Part shown: in pieces, positions 15,720 through 24,730 of the stretch
Position numbering within the stretch: the stretch's first letter is position 1
Layout of the letters: every line of letters starts with the position of its first letter
Assembly (NCBI GenBank): GCA_030615745.1
Contig: JAUWYR010000019.1
Span: 1 to 42,494 of the forward strand
DNA: 42,494 bases
Origin: Candidatus Zixiibacteriota bacterium
GTDB lineage: Bacteria > Zixibacteria > MSB-5A5 > SM23-73-2
Direction: 5' to 3'
The notes under the pieces: generated by a model
The model's input: only the letters and a program-made list of their open reading frames with translations
Database searches by the model: none
What the model was told of the DNA's origin: nothing
Made by a program: the position numbers and the translations under genes

Positions 15720-16599
15720 CTGGACCTCCATACTCCTTAAACTTATCACCAAATACCTTTCTGTTCCAATCGTTTAAAGACTCCAAAAAGGTTGGACGTT
15801 CTCTGTCAACGAACTTCCCTACAATGATTTTCTGTTGAAAACCGATATCGAGCTCCTTGGTGTTAGCACCATGTTTTATTATAGAGTTATCATGATAAAA
15901 TTTCATTAAATCCAATCCTGAGCCCAACCTGTTCCTGCGAGCATAGATAGTGGAACAGGGACAGATTATCTCTATAAAAGAGAAACCTTTTTTGTTCAAA
16001 GCCTCAGTTATTGAATTTGCTAATCTGCGCACATGCAAAACAGTCCAGCGAGCAACATAGACAGCACCACAGGAATCAGCTAAATAGGGTAGGTTAAAGG
16101 GGGTTTCATAATTCCCATAGGGTGAGGTAGAGGTATTAGCGGTAAGGGGTGTGGTAGCAGCAAGCTGTCCCCCGGTCATAGCGTAGATGAAATTATTTAT
16201 GCAGAGGACCAGCATATCCATATTCCTTCGAGCCGAGTGGATGAAATGGTTCCCACCTATTCCGATAATATCACCGTCACCGGAGAATACCACCGTCTTC
16301 AGTTTTGGGTTACCCAATTTCAAACCGGTTGCAAAGGGAATTGCACGCCCGTGTGTGGAGTGAAAAGAATCCAGTTTAACATATCCTGCAACTCTGCCAG
16401 AGCATCCTATTCCCGATACCACACAGACCTGATCCAATGGGATTTTCGACTTTTCTAAAGCTATAGCAAATGAAGTAACAGCTATCCCGATTCCGCAGGT
16501 GGGGCACCAGATATGGGGGATCCTGTCCATCCTCAGGATATTTTCCATCGGATGTTTTTCCTCTATGACACCCATTTCTTTGGTCAAAGTCTCGTTCAT
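15706..16599 (-). CDS. korB: 2-oxoacid:ferredoxin oxidoreductase, beta subunit (copy 2, TPP-binding)
   Basis: A beta subunit of 297 residues from ATG at 16599, which has AAAGGAGG nine bases upstream and overlaps the korA stop as ATGA. The longer in-frame start at 16650 has no such signal. It keeps WCPTCGIG (Cys32, Cys35), SGIGCSGR, the TPP motif GDGDIIGIGGNHFIHSARR from 107, and NNFIYAMTGGQ. It carries about 20 extra residues at each end compared with copy 1, so the two complexes probably differ in substrate. Confidence 0.93.
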   Translation of the reverse strand: MNETLTKEMGVIEEKHPMENILRMDRIPHIWCPTCGIGIAVTSFAIALEKSKIPLDQVCVVSGIGCSGRVAGYVKLDSFHSTHGRAIPFATGLKLGNPKLKTVVFSGDGDIIGIGGNHFIHSARRNMDMLVLCINNFIYAMTGGQLAATTPLTANTSTSPYGNYETPFNLPYLADSCGAVYVARWTVLHVRRLANSITEALNKKGFSFIEIICPCSTIYARRNRLGSGLDLMKFYHDNSIIKHGANTKELDIGFQQKIIVGKFVDRERPTFLESLNDWNRKVFGDKFKEYGGPDDGD

Positions 16600-17753
16600 T
16601 TCACTGCCTCCTTTATCCCCCTGTAAATATCTTCTGGGTTGTGAACCCATCCCCCACCATGGGGCACCAGAATCGCATCACATTCTCCATGAACAGACCT
16701 TTCAACCTCTAAGACAATCTGTCCATAGTTTATCTCAGGGACAACAAAAGCCTTAATTTTTTTTGATAATTCATAGACCCTTTTTTCAGGAAAAGGCCAA
16801 ACAACTATAAGCCTTAATACCCCTACTTTTATCCCTTCGGCTCTTGCCTTCTGGATAGCTGGAATTGCCACCCTCGAGCTTATCCCGTAGGAGAGAAGAA
16901 CTATCTCAGCATCATCGGTTTCTTCCTCCTCATACTCAACAATATCATCTGCGTTCTTTCTTATCTTCTCAACCAATCTTCTAACCAGCTTCTCCTGCGC
17001 CTCCCAGTTCATCACTGGATAGCCCTTCTCATCATGGGTTAGACCGGTCGCATGAATTCTATATCCATCACCAGCTTTGACCATCTCAGGAACCAAATTC
17101 GGACCTGGCTTAAATGGAAGATACTCCTCTGGGGGAAGTTTGGTATATCTTCTTTGGAAAAGCTCTATTTTATCCGCTTCTGGAATGATTACCTTTTCGG
17201 TCATATGCCCTACGCACTCATCGGTCATAACAAAAGCAGGGACTCGATATTTTTCAGACAGATTGAAAGCTTTTATAGTGAAAAAGAAACATTCCTGAGG
17301 CGAGTTAGGGGATAAAGCTATTATCTCGTAGTCACCATGTGAGCCCCATCTCACCTGCATCATATCAGCCTGTCCGGTCAAAGTTGGGAGTCCGGTAGAG
17401 GGTCCTCCTCTCTGCACATTAATTATAACACATGGGGCTTCCAGCATACAGGCAAGACCGATATTCTCCATCATCAGAGAAAATCCAGGTCCAGAGGTCA
17501 CAGTCAACGCCTTAGCTCCACTCCAAGAGGCTCCCACCACTGCTGCCATGGAGGCAAGCTCATCCTCCATCTGGATAAAAATTCCGCCCACCGTGGGAAT
17601 CCTTTCGGAGATCCTCTCCACCACCTCGGTGGAAGGGGTTATTGGATATCCGGCAATAAATGTGCACCCAGCTGCCAAGGCCCCCTCAGCACAGGCATGG
17701 TCCCCATCTAAATAATGCTCCCCAGTTAAAACCCTTTTTGGATCAGCTTTCAA
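16596..17753 (-). CDS. korA: 2-oxoacid:ferredoxin oxidoreductase, alpha subunit (copy 2)
   Basis: An alpha subunit of 385 residues, starting with TTG at 17753 behind GGAGGTC. It has FIAGYPITPSTEVVERIS, QMEDELASMAAVVGAS, TSGPGFSLMMENIGLA and VQRGGPSTGLPTL. It resembles copy 1 throughout but is clearly diverged, so the duplication is old. It overlaps korD by 11 bp. Confidence 0.94.
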   Translation of the reverse strand: MKADPKRVLTGEHYLDGDHACAEGALAAGCTFIAGYPITPSTEVVERISERIPTVGGIFIQMEDELASMAAVVGASWSGAKALTVTSGPGFSLMMENIGLACMLEAPCVIINVQRGGPSTGLPTLTGQADMMQVRWGSHGDYEIIALSPNSPQECFFFTIKAFNLSEKYRVPAFVMTDECVGHMTEKVIIPEADKIELFQRRYTKLPPEEYLPFKPGPNLVPEMVKAGDGYRIHATGLTHDEKGYPVMNWEAQEKLVRRLVEKIRKNADDIVEYEEEETDDAEIVLLSYGISSRVAIPAIQKARAEGIKVGVLRLIVVWPFPEKRVYELSKKIKAFVVPEINYGQIVLEVERSVHGECDAILVPHGGGWVHNPEDIYRGIKEAVK

Positions 17754-18024
17754 CTTTTTTGACCTCCTTTTGTTTTTCAGTCACCCAAATAGCAAACTCA
17801 GGACATATCGTCTCGCAAAGCCTACAAAAAAGACACTGGTCTGGATTTTTCACGTAAGGTGGATGGTATCCTTTAATATTGAACTCATCAGAAAGCTCCA
17901 GAACATCCTTGGGGCAATACTCTACACAGAACGCACATCCTTTACATCTATCCTTCACAATATGAATCTCGCCATGAGGAATCTCCAATTGGTCTAAATC
18001 CAAAGGCTTTCTCCAGAACTTCAT
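17743..18024 (-). CDS. korD: 2-oxoacid:ferredoxin oxidoreductase, delta subunit (copy 2, ferredoxin)
   Basis: A 93-residue ferredoxin subunit with CKGCAFCVEYCP and CLFCRLCETICP. It has an N-terminal extension of about 20 residues (FWRKPLDLDQLEIPHGEIHI) absent from copy 1. It is the first gene of the second kor operon, which continues through korA, korB, korC, the GltD-like flavoprotein and mvhD with short gaps or overlaps. Confidence 0.92.
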   Translation of the reverse strand: MKFWRKPLDLDQLEIPHGEIHIVKDRCKGCAFCVEYCPKDVLELSDEFNIKGYHPPYVKNPDQCLFCRLCETICPEFAIWVTEKQKEVKKVES

Positions 18025-18355
18025 TTTATAGCTCCTTTTCTCCTTATCAAACTTATATACTTAACAAAATCACATTTTTTTGGGTTTAGAACAAAAAAAT
18101 GCTTTATTTATTCAGTTTATCAAAATTTACAAGACAGCTACCTTCTCTTTTTGACTTTTTCAGCTTTCTTTGATTCTGCATTCACTTTTTTTCTTGCACC
18201 TTTTTAGTTCTTTTTACATCGGGTCTTTTTTCTCTTTTTTTAGTCGATTTCTTCTTCAGTTTACTAGTGCCATTCCAATTAAATTATGCAAATTTTTCTG
18301 TAGGGGAGGGGCTCGTCCCCTCCCAACCACCAACGGGAGACCACGAGGGTCCCCC
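18025..18355. other. Gene-free 330 bp upstream of korD copy 2
   Basis: AT-rich sequence. On the minus strand 18130-18260 reads as lysine-rich in two frames without a usable start, and the right end is occupied by a GTAGGGG element (18300-18359). No convincing promoter could be placed. Confidence 0.4.
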
Positions 18356-18359
18356 CTAC
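18300..18359. repeat. GTAGGGG element abutting sucD
   Basis: A 60-bp element opening GTAGGGGAGGGG and closing CCCCCCTAC, with an internal GGGGCTCGTCCCC palindrome. It is related to the elements at 27453-27507 and 30595-30682. The last bases of sucD, including its TAG stop (18358-18356), lie inside it. Confidence 0.7.
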
Positions 18360-19252
18360 GTATTAGGTTTATTTTGTTGGATAAGTACTAGTTCCTCTTT
18401 AATCAAAGCTGCCACCTCAGCTGGAGTTGGAGCGACTTTAATTTTTGCTTTTTCAAAAGCTTCGATTTTCTCTTCTGCTGTTCCAGAGCCTCCGGAGATA
18501 ATGGCTCCGGCATGCCCCATCCTTTTACCAGGAGGAGCGGTTCTCCCGGCAACAAAAGCTACCACCGGCTTTTTCATATTCTTTTTTACATATAAAGCCG
18601 CCTCCTCCTCATCGGTTCCACCTATCTCACCTATCAAGACAACAGCTTTGGTCTGAGGGTCTTTCTCAAACAAAAAGAGGCAATCGATAAAATTTGTTCC
18701 TATTATCTGATCCCCTCCTATTCCGATGCAGGTGGATTGACCCAGTCCATTTAAAGTGAGATGATATACCACCTCGTAAGTTAAAGTCCCGCTGCGAGAG
18801 ACAACACCGATTTCTCCTTTTTTATGAATCTGACCCGGCATTATCCCAACTTTAGCCACCTCTGGTGTGATCACCCCGGGACTATTGGGACCAACCAATC
18901 TGGTCTCGGTGGTTTTAAGATAATTATAAACTTTAAGCATATCAATTGCGGGAATTCCCTCAGAGATGCAGACTATTAATTTGACTCTTGCATCGGCTGC
19001 CTCATATATGGCATCCACAGCAAATTTAGCCGGAACATAGATAACCGAGGTGTTGGCACCTTTCTTTTCAACTGCTTCTTTTACCGAATTAAAAACCGGA
19101 ATACCATCAACGCTCTCCCCACCTTTTCCGGGAGTAACTCCTGCAACAACATTAGTTCCATATGATTTCATCTGCTTAGCATGAAACGACCCATCCCTAC
19201 CGGTTATTCCCTGAACAACAACCTTAGTATTTTTATCGACCAAAATGCTCAA
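18356..19252 (-). CDS. sucD: Succinyl-CoA synthetase, alpha subunit
   Basis: The alpha subunit binds CoA and carries the phosphohistidine that links succinyl-CoA cleavage to ADP or GDP phosphorylation. Its 298 residues include [18 protein letters not shown] (CoA-binding fold), [20 protein letters not shown] and [21 protein letters not shown] with active-site His247. The C-terminus (LIQQNKPNT) ends on a TAG that belongs to a repeat element, so the last residues may have been altered by its insertion. The gene follows sucC after 201 bp that contain three palindromes. Confidence 0.95.
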   Translation of the reverse strand: MSILVDKNTKVVVQGITGRDGSFHAKQMKSYGTNVVAGVTPGKGGESVDGIPVFNSVKEAVEKKGANTSVIYVPAKFAVDAIYEAADARVKLIVCISEGIPAIDMLKVYNYLKTTETRLVGPNSPGVITPEVAKVGIMPGQIHKKGEIGVVSRSGTLTYEVVYHLTLNGLGQSTCIGIGGDQIIGTNFIDCLFLFEKDPQTKAVVLIGEIGGTDEEEAALYVKKNMKKPVVAFVAGRTAPPGKRMGHAGAIISGGSGTAEEKIEAFEKAKIKVAPTPAEVAALIKEELVLIQQNKPNT

Positions 19253-19281
19253 TTTTTTCCTCCTAATCTTTGATTTAACCT

Positions 19282-19430
19282 ACCTGGGATAAATTCCCAG
19301 TTCTATCAATATTCATTAATAACTTTATAGCGTAATCCATAGTCGGGGGAATTCATCCCCTGACTAATTCAAAAATCACCTCTTGCTGTTCGCTGGGGAT
19401 GTTATCCCTGGCCGGGCAGGCATCCCCAGC
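19282..19430. repeat. Three palindromes between sucC and sucD
   Basis: 19284-19300 is CTGGGA/TCCCAG with a TAAAT loop. 19340-19365 is TAGTCGGGGGA/TCCCCTGACTA. 19392-19430 has outer arms GCTGGGGATG/CATCCCCAGC enclosing TTATC and the recurrent CCTGGCCGGGCAGG. They sit inside what should be one transcript, so they may be present in the mRNA. Confidence 0.7.
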
Positions 19431-19453
19431 TTCTACTTTTTGAAACTTCCAAT

Positions 19454-20587
19454 CTATCCCTTGCTCAACTCGATCGCCTTCTTAACCACATCCACCATAG
19501 AAGATGTGGCAGTCAAATTCACCTTCTCTAATATCTTTTTTGCTTTATCTTCATTGGTCCCGGTCAATCTCACCGCTATGGGAACAGGGGGTTTTAGTTG
19601 TTTCACTGCCTGAACAATTCCATTTGCCACGTCATCGCACCTGGTTATTCCTCCGAAGATGTTAAACAAAATCGCCTTAACATTTGGTTCTTTTAAGATT
19701 ATTTTCATCGCATTTAAAACTTTTTCAGGGCTGGAGCTCCCTCCAATATCCAAAAAGTTTGCAGGCTCCTCACCGAAGTGCTTGACCAAATCCATGGTTG
19801 CCATAGCCAGCCCTGCTCCATTGACAATGCAACCGATGTTACCATTTAATTTAACAAAGGAAAGACCCCCCTCTCTTGCTTTCATCTCAGAGGGATCCTC
19901 TGCATCTTTATCCCTCATGCTCTCTATCTCAGGGTGCCGGGCAAGTCCAGAATCATCAAGGTTGATCTTAGCATCCAAAGCCCAGACTTCACCTTTGGGT
20001 GTGGTTATGAAGGGATTTATCTCAGCTAAGGAACAATCGTTTTCTGTAAAAGCAAAATAAAGCTTTTTTATAACATCAGCTGCTTTTGCGGCTATTTTAA
20101 AATCCGAATAGATTTTTGAACCTAAATCTCTTGCCTGAAAGGACTGTAAACCTAACAAAGGGTCGACCTCTAATTTAAATATCTTCTCAGGAGTCGTTTT
20201 CGCCACCTCCTCGATATCTATTCCCCCTGCTTGTGAGACTATAACTACCGGCTTTTTTGTCTTTCTATCGACGATAACCCCGATATAGGCTTCAGAAGAA
20301 ATATCAGCAGCCTCGGTAACTAAAACTTTTTTTACTTTTATTCCCTTAATTTCCATTCCTAAGATTTCTTTCGCATATTGGTATGCTTCATCAGGGTTTT
20401 TTGCATATTTTATTCCACCCGCTTTACCTCTTCCGCCAACCAGAACCTGAGCCTTAACCATTACCGGCTTTCCTATTTTCTCCGCTATATTTTTACCCTC
20501 TTCTGGAGAGTTTGCCACCTCTCCGGCTTGAACAGGTATACCATATCTTTTAAAAATCTCCTTTGCCTGATATTCGTGAATTTTCAT
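19454..20587 (-). CDS. sucC: Succinyl-CoA synthetase, beta subunit
   Basis: The beta subunit has an ATP-grasp nucleotide site and the succinate site. Its 377 residues match the family length. MKIHEYQAKEIFKRYGIPV opens the ATP-grasp domain, VKAQVLVGGRGKAGGIK binds nucleotide, ALDAKINLDDSGLARH carries metal ligands, NGAGLAMATMDLV lies near the subunit contact, and FNIFGGITRCDDVANGI is the succinate-side loop. It starts with ATG at 20587. Together with the Kor enzymes it interconverts 2-oxoglutarate and succinate with energy conservation. Confidence 0.95.
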   Translation of the reverse strand: MKIHEYQAKEIFKRYGIPVQAGEVANSPEEGKNIAEKIGKPVMVKAQVLVGGRGKAGGIKYAKNPDEAYQYAKEILGMEIKGIKVKKVLVTEAADISSEAYIGVIVDRKTKKPVVIVSQAGGIDIEEVAKTTPEKIFKLEVDPLLGLQSFQARDLGSKIYSDFKIAAKAADVIKKLYFAFTENDCSLAEINPFITTPKGEVWALDAKINLDDSGLARHPEIESMRDKDAEDPSEMKAREGGLSFVKLNGNIGCIVNGAGLAMATMDLVKHFGEEPANFLDIGGSSSPEKVLNAMKIILKEPNVKAILFNIFGGITRCDDVANGIVQAVKQLKPPVPIAVRLTGTNEDKAKKILEKVNLTATSSMVDVVKKAIELSKG

Positions 20588-20870
20588 CTTCTCTCCTATT
20601 TTTTACTTTCTTTAAGTATTATTTAAATTTTATTTTCCTCAGCAGATTCAAAAGCTTTTCTTCTTTTAGACTTTCAAGCAAATAAAAAGTTTTAAAATAG
20701 CACAAAGGATTAATTCATTTACTTCAATATAAGTTTCTAAGAAAAAACTTTTTTTATTATAGCTTATTACTTTGAATAGTTAAGATAAAATGAAGCATCT
20801 CAACTGATCTAAATTACCATTCAACACCCTATATAATAAGTTATTTTTTTCACAAAGTCCACTAAATTTT

Positions 20871-22238
20871 TTATTTTTTTTCTTTTAAAAATTTTTTTGC
20901 CTCTTCCAAAAGCATATCTTTTTGGTTTAACTCAGGATAGTCTAAAACTTTATCCAAAAGATGATTTAATATTTTACCGACCAAAGGTCCTGGTGAAAGC
21001 CCGAAGTTTTTCATTATGTCCGATCCGTTAACTTTTAGATCTTTTAATCCAAATGGAGGTTTTTTCTCTATCTCCGCTCTTATTCTTTTTTCGAACTCAT
21101 CAATCTCATAAGCATTCCCATTTTTCCCCTGAGCAATTATATCCGCCCTGCGAAGTTCCAGAAGGTCAAATATATTCTCCTCTCCTACCCTGTTTATCAA
21201 TCTTCTCACCCCTTTATCAGTTACACCTGTGGTGAACATATGTTTTTCCACAAGAAGTTTAACTTTAGATATTATCTCGTTTGAATATCTTAACCTCAAA
21301 AGAATATTTTGTGTAACAAGAGCCCCTTTTTTCTCATGTCCATAAAAAGTTGCGCCTTCTGAAGTCAAAGCTCTGCATTGTGGTTTGGAAATGTCGTGAA
21401 AAAGGGATGCTAAACGCAAAGCAAGCTCCATTGGCGTATTATCCATAGTTACTAAAGAATGCTCGAAAACATCATAGCTATGATACCCACCGGGTTGGCT
21501 AATCCCAACACAAGCTTCAAATTCTGGAAGAATATGTTTTAAAATCCCGGTTTTATGCATCAGCCTGAAACCGATAGAAGGTATTTTTGCCCTGGTCAAA
21601 AGTTTATTTAATTCCAGTTGAATCCTTTCAGGTGAAACAGTCTTTATCAATTCCGCATTTTCACACATCTTTTTGAAAGTCACCTTTTCCAATTCGAATT
21701 CAAACCTTGCAGAAAATTGAATCCCTCTTAACATCCTCAATGGGTCATCTAAAAAAGAGTTGGGATAGGTTATCCTTATAAGACCCTTTCTGATATCCTT
21801 TTTCCCACCCAGAGGATCGACCAATTTTTTAGTGGAAAGGTCAAATGCCATGGAATTTATAGTGAAATCCCTGCGAGCCAGATCATCCTCAACCTTTAAT
21901 TTGTGGTCGAATTCAACTCTGAAATCCTTATGACCAACCCCTGTGCTATACTCCTTTCGAGGTAAAGCCACATCAAAGGTTTTGGCTACATCACCTGTAA
22001 AGAATTTTTTTGAAGGGGTAAATTTTATAACACCAAAGGACTTGCCCACAAGATCCACTTTACCGTAGTCTTTTAAAAGCTCGATCAAATCATCCATAGG
22101 TATGCCGGTGACAAGGTAGTCTGCATCCTCATCAGGCAAAACAGGTGAGATGATTCTGTCCCTGACAATCCCTCCAACTTCATAAACTTTCCCCCTTTTT
22201 AAAATCTCAACTATAATCAAATCGTTTATTTTTGGCAT
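20871..22238 (-). CDS. cca: CCA-adding tRNA nucleotidyltransferase / poly(A) polymerase family with HD domain
   Basis: The 455 residues begin with the nucleotidyltransferase core: YEVGGIVRDRI near 20 and DEDADYLVTG near 37, where the acidic pair binds metal. FTINSMAFD and DPLGGKKDIRKGLIR follow, and then RMLRGIQFSARF, the region that selects nucleotides. An HD phosphohydrolase domain (ASLFHDISKP, HEKKGALVTQ) occupies the middle to C-terminal part, as in bacterial CCA enzymes with 2',3'-phosphodiesterase activity. It repairs or completes the 3' CCA end of tRNAs. A 283-bp AT-rich gap without genes separates it from sucC downstream to its left; it ends 18 bp from carbamate kinase. Confidence 0.9.
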   Translation of the reverse strand: MPKINDLIIVEILKRGKVYEVGGIVRDRIISPVLPDEDADYLVTGIPMDDLIELLKDYGKVDLVGKSFGVIKFTPSKKFFTGDVAKTFDVALPRKEYSTGVGHKDFRVEFDHKLKVEDDLARRDFTINSMAFDLSTKKLVDPLGGKKDIRKGLIRITYPNSFLDDPLRMLRGIQFSARFEFELEKVTFKKMCENAELIKTVSPERIQLELNKLLTRAKIPSIGFRLMHKTGILKHILPEFEACVGISQPGGYHSYDVFEHSLVTMDNTPMELALRLASLFHDISKPQCRALTSEGATFYGHEKKGALVTQNILLRLRYSNEIISKVKLLVEKHMFTTGVTDKGVRRLINRVGEENIFDLLELRRADIIAQGKNGNAYEIDEFEKRIRAEIEKKPPFGLKDLKVNGSDIMKNFGLSPGPLVGKILNHLLDKVLDYPELNQKDMLLEEAKKFLKEKK

Positions 22239-22256
22239 CTTTTAAAAATTAAACTA

Positions 22257-23210
22257 TTAGCGAACTACTATCTTCGTTCCTGCTTCTCCCTTCACCGATT
22301 CAAATGCTTTTTCTATTGAGGTGATTATTACCTCTTTTCCACCTGATTCTAAGAATTGGATTGCTGACTCGATTTTAGGTCCCATACTCCCTGGTGGAAA
22401 GTGCCTCTCTTTAAGATATTTTTTAGCCTCAGACAAAGTCACTTTATCTAAATCTTCCTGGAGTAGTGTGCCAAAATTTAAAGCCACCTTCTCAATCTGA
22501 GTCAAGATCAAAAGCAACTCCGCCCCAATATCTCTGGCTAAAACAGCAGAAGCTCTGTCTTTGTCTATAACTGCATCGATACCCTCGAAAGTTCCATCAT
22601 CTTTTTTGTAAACAGGAATACCACCCCCACCAGCAGCTATAACTATTATCCCGTCTTTAACCAAAGACTTTATAGTATTTTTCTCAACAATCTCTAAAGG
22701 CAAGGGTGATGGAACTACCCTTCTCCAGCCCCTTTTCGAATCTTCTTTAACCACCCAGCCTCTCTTTTTCCTGAACTCCTTAGCTTCCTTTTTAGAATAG
22801 AACTGCCCGATAAATTTGGTTGGATTTTTTATTGATGGGTCACCTTTATCAACAACAACCTGAGTGACGATAGTGACAACTTCCCTTTTTATTTTCTCCT
22901 CTTTTAATCTATTCTTCAAACATTGTTCGATCATATAACCCATTCCACCCTCTGTATCAGCCACACAGATCTGAAGAGGTAAAATTGGCGCTTTGTCCCG
23001 TGCAAGCTCTACCCTTAAGATTGCATTTCCAACCTGAGGACCATTCCCATGAGTCATGGCTAAATTATAGCCGGACCTTATAAGCTCAACGATTCCAGCT
23101 AAGGACTGGTTGGTATTCTTGAACTGATTGGGAATAGTATCCTCCTCCCCTTTTTTGCTGATAGCATTCCCACCCAATGCAACAACAGCTGTCTTTTTCT
23201 TCTTTATCAT
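22257..23210 (-). CDS. arcC: Carbamate kinase
   Basis: Makes ATP from carbamoyl phosphate and ADP, or the reverse. The 317 residues are of usual length, with VVALGGNAI at the start, THGNGPQVGN near 56 (substrate loop), ADTEGGMGYMIEQ, IAAGGGGIPV near 200 and PPGSMGPKIESAI near the end. No arginine deiminase or ornithine transcarbamylase gene is adjacent. The neighbour upstream is a cyclic-2,3-diphosphoglycerate-synthetase-like gene; the two often occur together in anaerobes, which hints at a shared but undefined pathway. Confidence 0.93.
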   Translation of the reverse strand: MIKKKKTAVVALGGNAISKKGEEDTIPNQFKNTNQSLAGIVELIRSGYNLAMTHGNGPQVGNAILRVELARDKAPILPLQICVADTEGGMGYMIEQCLKNRLKEEKIKREVVTIVTQVVVDKGDPSIKNPTKFIGQFYSKKEAKEFRKKRGWVVKEDSKRGWRRVVPSPLPLEIVEKNTIKSLVKDGIIVIAAGGGGIPVYKKDDGTFEGIDAVIDKDRASAVLARDIGAELLLILTQIEKVALNFGTLLQEDLDKVTLSEAKKYLKERHFPPGSMGPKIESAIQFLESGGKEVIITSIEKAFESVKGEAGTKIVVR

Positions 23211-23331
23211 ATCTCTTGATGCGTCCGCAAAAAGCCTTTTAGCCCAGGTCGATCTATCTGAAAAAGGTGGCTAACTTATAATAAAACGATAGAAAAATAG
23301 TAATTTTTGTTATCTGTTTTAAACTACCTCG

Positions 23332-24660
23332 CTATTTTTTAATCCTTTTTAAAAAATCTGAAACGACATCTTTCAGATCAGGTTTCCCAATCTCTTGGAG
23401 TTCATATCTCACCCTGGTGCAGGGTTTTTTTATCTTCAAAAATCTACGCAGGTCAACAGGGGTGGCAATAATCACCGAATCACATTTTGTCCTATTGATG
23501 GTTTTCTCCAAATCAGAGATCTGCTTTTTCCCATACCCCATCGCGGGCAAAAGAGGTCCGATATCAGGATATTTTTTGAAAGTCTTTTTAATCTCCCCAA
23601 AAACCCATGGGCGCGGGTCAACAATTTTTTTTGCCCCGAATTTCTCAGCCGCCACTATCCCTGCTCCATAGGTCATCTCACCATGGGTTAAAGTAGGACC
23701 ATCCTCAACCACTAAAACCTCGAGGTCTTTAATAACATCTGGGTCTTCAACAAAAATTGGTGAGGCAGAATCAATTATTATAGCTTTCGGATTCACCAGT
23801 TTAATATTAGACCTCACCACACCTATTTTTTTTGGATCAGCAGTGTCGATTTTATTTATCACCACAACATCAGCTAACAAAAGATTCGTCTCACCAGGGA
23901 AATAGCCTATCTCATGCCCGGGACGGTGAGGATCGACCACCGTGATGAATAAGTTTGGCTTGTAAAATGGGATATCGTTGTTCCCGCCATCCCATACTAT
24001 GATATCCGTTTCCTTCTCCGCCTCCCTTATTATAACCCGGTAATCGACTCCAGCATAAACTACTGTTTTCTCTCTAATATGAGGTTCGTACTCTTCCCTT
24101 TCTTCAATGGTACAACGGTGCTTATCCAGATCGGAAAGTTTTTCAAACCTCTGAGAGATTTGCTTGGTTAAATCTCCATAAGGCATAGGATGTCGAATAA
24201 CAACCACCTTCCTTTTAAAACTTTTTAAAAGCTGACATATCTTTCTGGTAGTCTGCGATTTTCCTGAGCCGGTCCTGGTAGCACAGATCGCCACAACAGG
24301 TTTTTTTGACTTAAGCATAGTCGAGTCTTTTCCTAAAAGCTTGAAATCAACACCGGCTGCCACAACAGTTGAAGCTTTATGCATCACATAATTATAAGAA
24401 ACATCACTGTAGGAGAAAACGACCTCATCCACTTTAAATTCTTTTATTAATTTAATCAGGTCCTTCTCCGGAAGGATTGGTATACCTTTTGGATAGAGCT
24501 TTCCCGCCAATTTGGAAGGATATTTCCTCCCCTCAATATTGGGAATCTGAGTGGCTGTGAAAGCCACTATTTGGTAATCTAAATTATCGCGAAAAACCGT
24601 ATTGAAATTGTGGAAATCCCTTCCTGCTGCCCCCATGATTAAAACTTTTTTCTTTCGCAT
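23332..24660 (-). CDS. Cyclic 2,3-diphosphoglycerate synthetase-like P-loop protein
   Basis: A protein of 442 residues from ATG at 24660, which has GGAAGTT just upstream; the in-frame ATG at 24684 has no ribosome site. It opens with a Rossmann-like KVLIMGAAGRDFHNFN segment and has a P-loop VAICATRTGSGKSQTTR near residue 125. DIIVWDGGNNDIPFYKPNLFI and VVINKIDTAD follow, the latter resembling a GTPase NKxD site. EDGPTLTHGEMTYGAG is characteristic of the family annotated as cyclic 2,3-diphosphoglycerate synthetase. Many bacterial members are of unknown activity, so the reaction is tentative. Confidence 0.78.
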   Translation of the reverse strand: MRKKKVLIMGAAGRDFHNFNTVFRDNLDYQIVAFTATQIPNIEGRKYPSKLAGKLYPKGIPILPEKDLIKLIKEFKVDEVVFSYSDVSYNYVMHKASTVVAAGVDFKLLGKDSTMLKSKKPVVAICATRTGSGKSQTTRKICQLLKSFKRKVVVIRHPMPYGDLTKQISQRFEKLSDLDKHRCTIEEREEYEPHIREKTVVYAGVDYRVIIREAEKETDIIVWDGGNNDIPFYKPNLFITVVDPHRPGHEIGYFPGETNLLLADVVVINKIDTADPKKIGVVRSNIKLVNPKAIIIDSASPIFVEDPDVIKDLEVLVVEDGPTLTHGEMTYGAGIVAAEKFGAKKIVDPRPWVFGEIKKTFKKYPDIGPLLPAMGYGKKQISDLEKTINRTKCDSVIIATPVDLRRFLKIKKPCTRVRYELQEIGKPDLKDVVSDFLKRIKK

Positions 24661-24673
24661 AACTTCCTTTTTT

Positions 24674-24709
24674 AAAAAATTCAAAGGATAGGTAAATCAC
24701 CTATCCTTT
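24674..24709 (-). terminator. Rho-independent terminator downstream of the aldehyde dehydrogenase gene
   Basis: AAAGGATAGGT and ACCTATCCTTT (24683-24709) form an 11-bp stem with a five-base loop. A T-rich tract follows on the minus strand (24679-24674). It lies 21 bp past the aldehyde dehydrogenase stop and just before the next gene. Confidence 0.75.
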
Positions 24710-24730
24710 ATCCTGTTACAAATTGAAAAT

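Noticed and set aside
18130-18260. Lysine-rich minus-strand frames, possibly a histone-like tail
   Set aside because: No start codon with a ribosome site, stops in each frame, and purine-rich sequence alone gives Lys codons.
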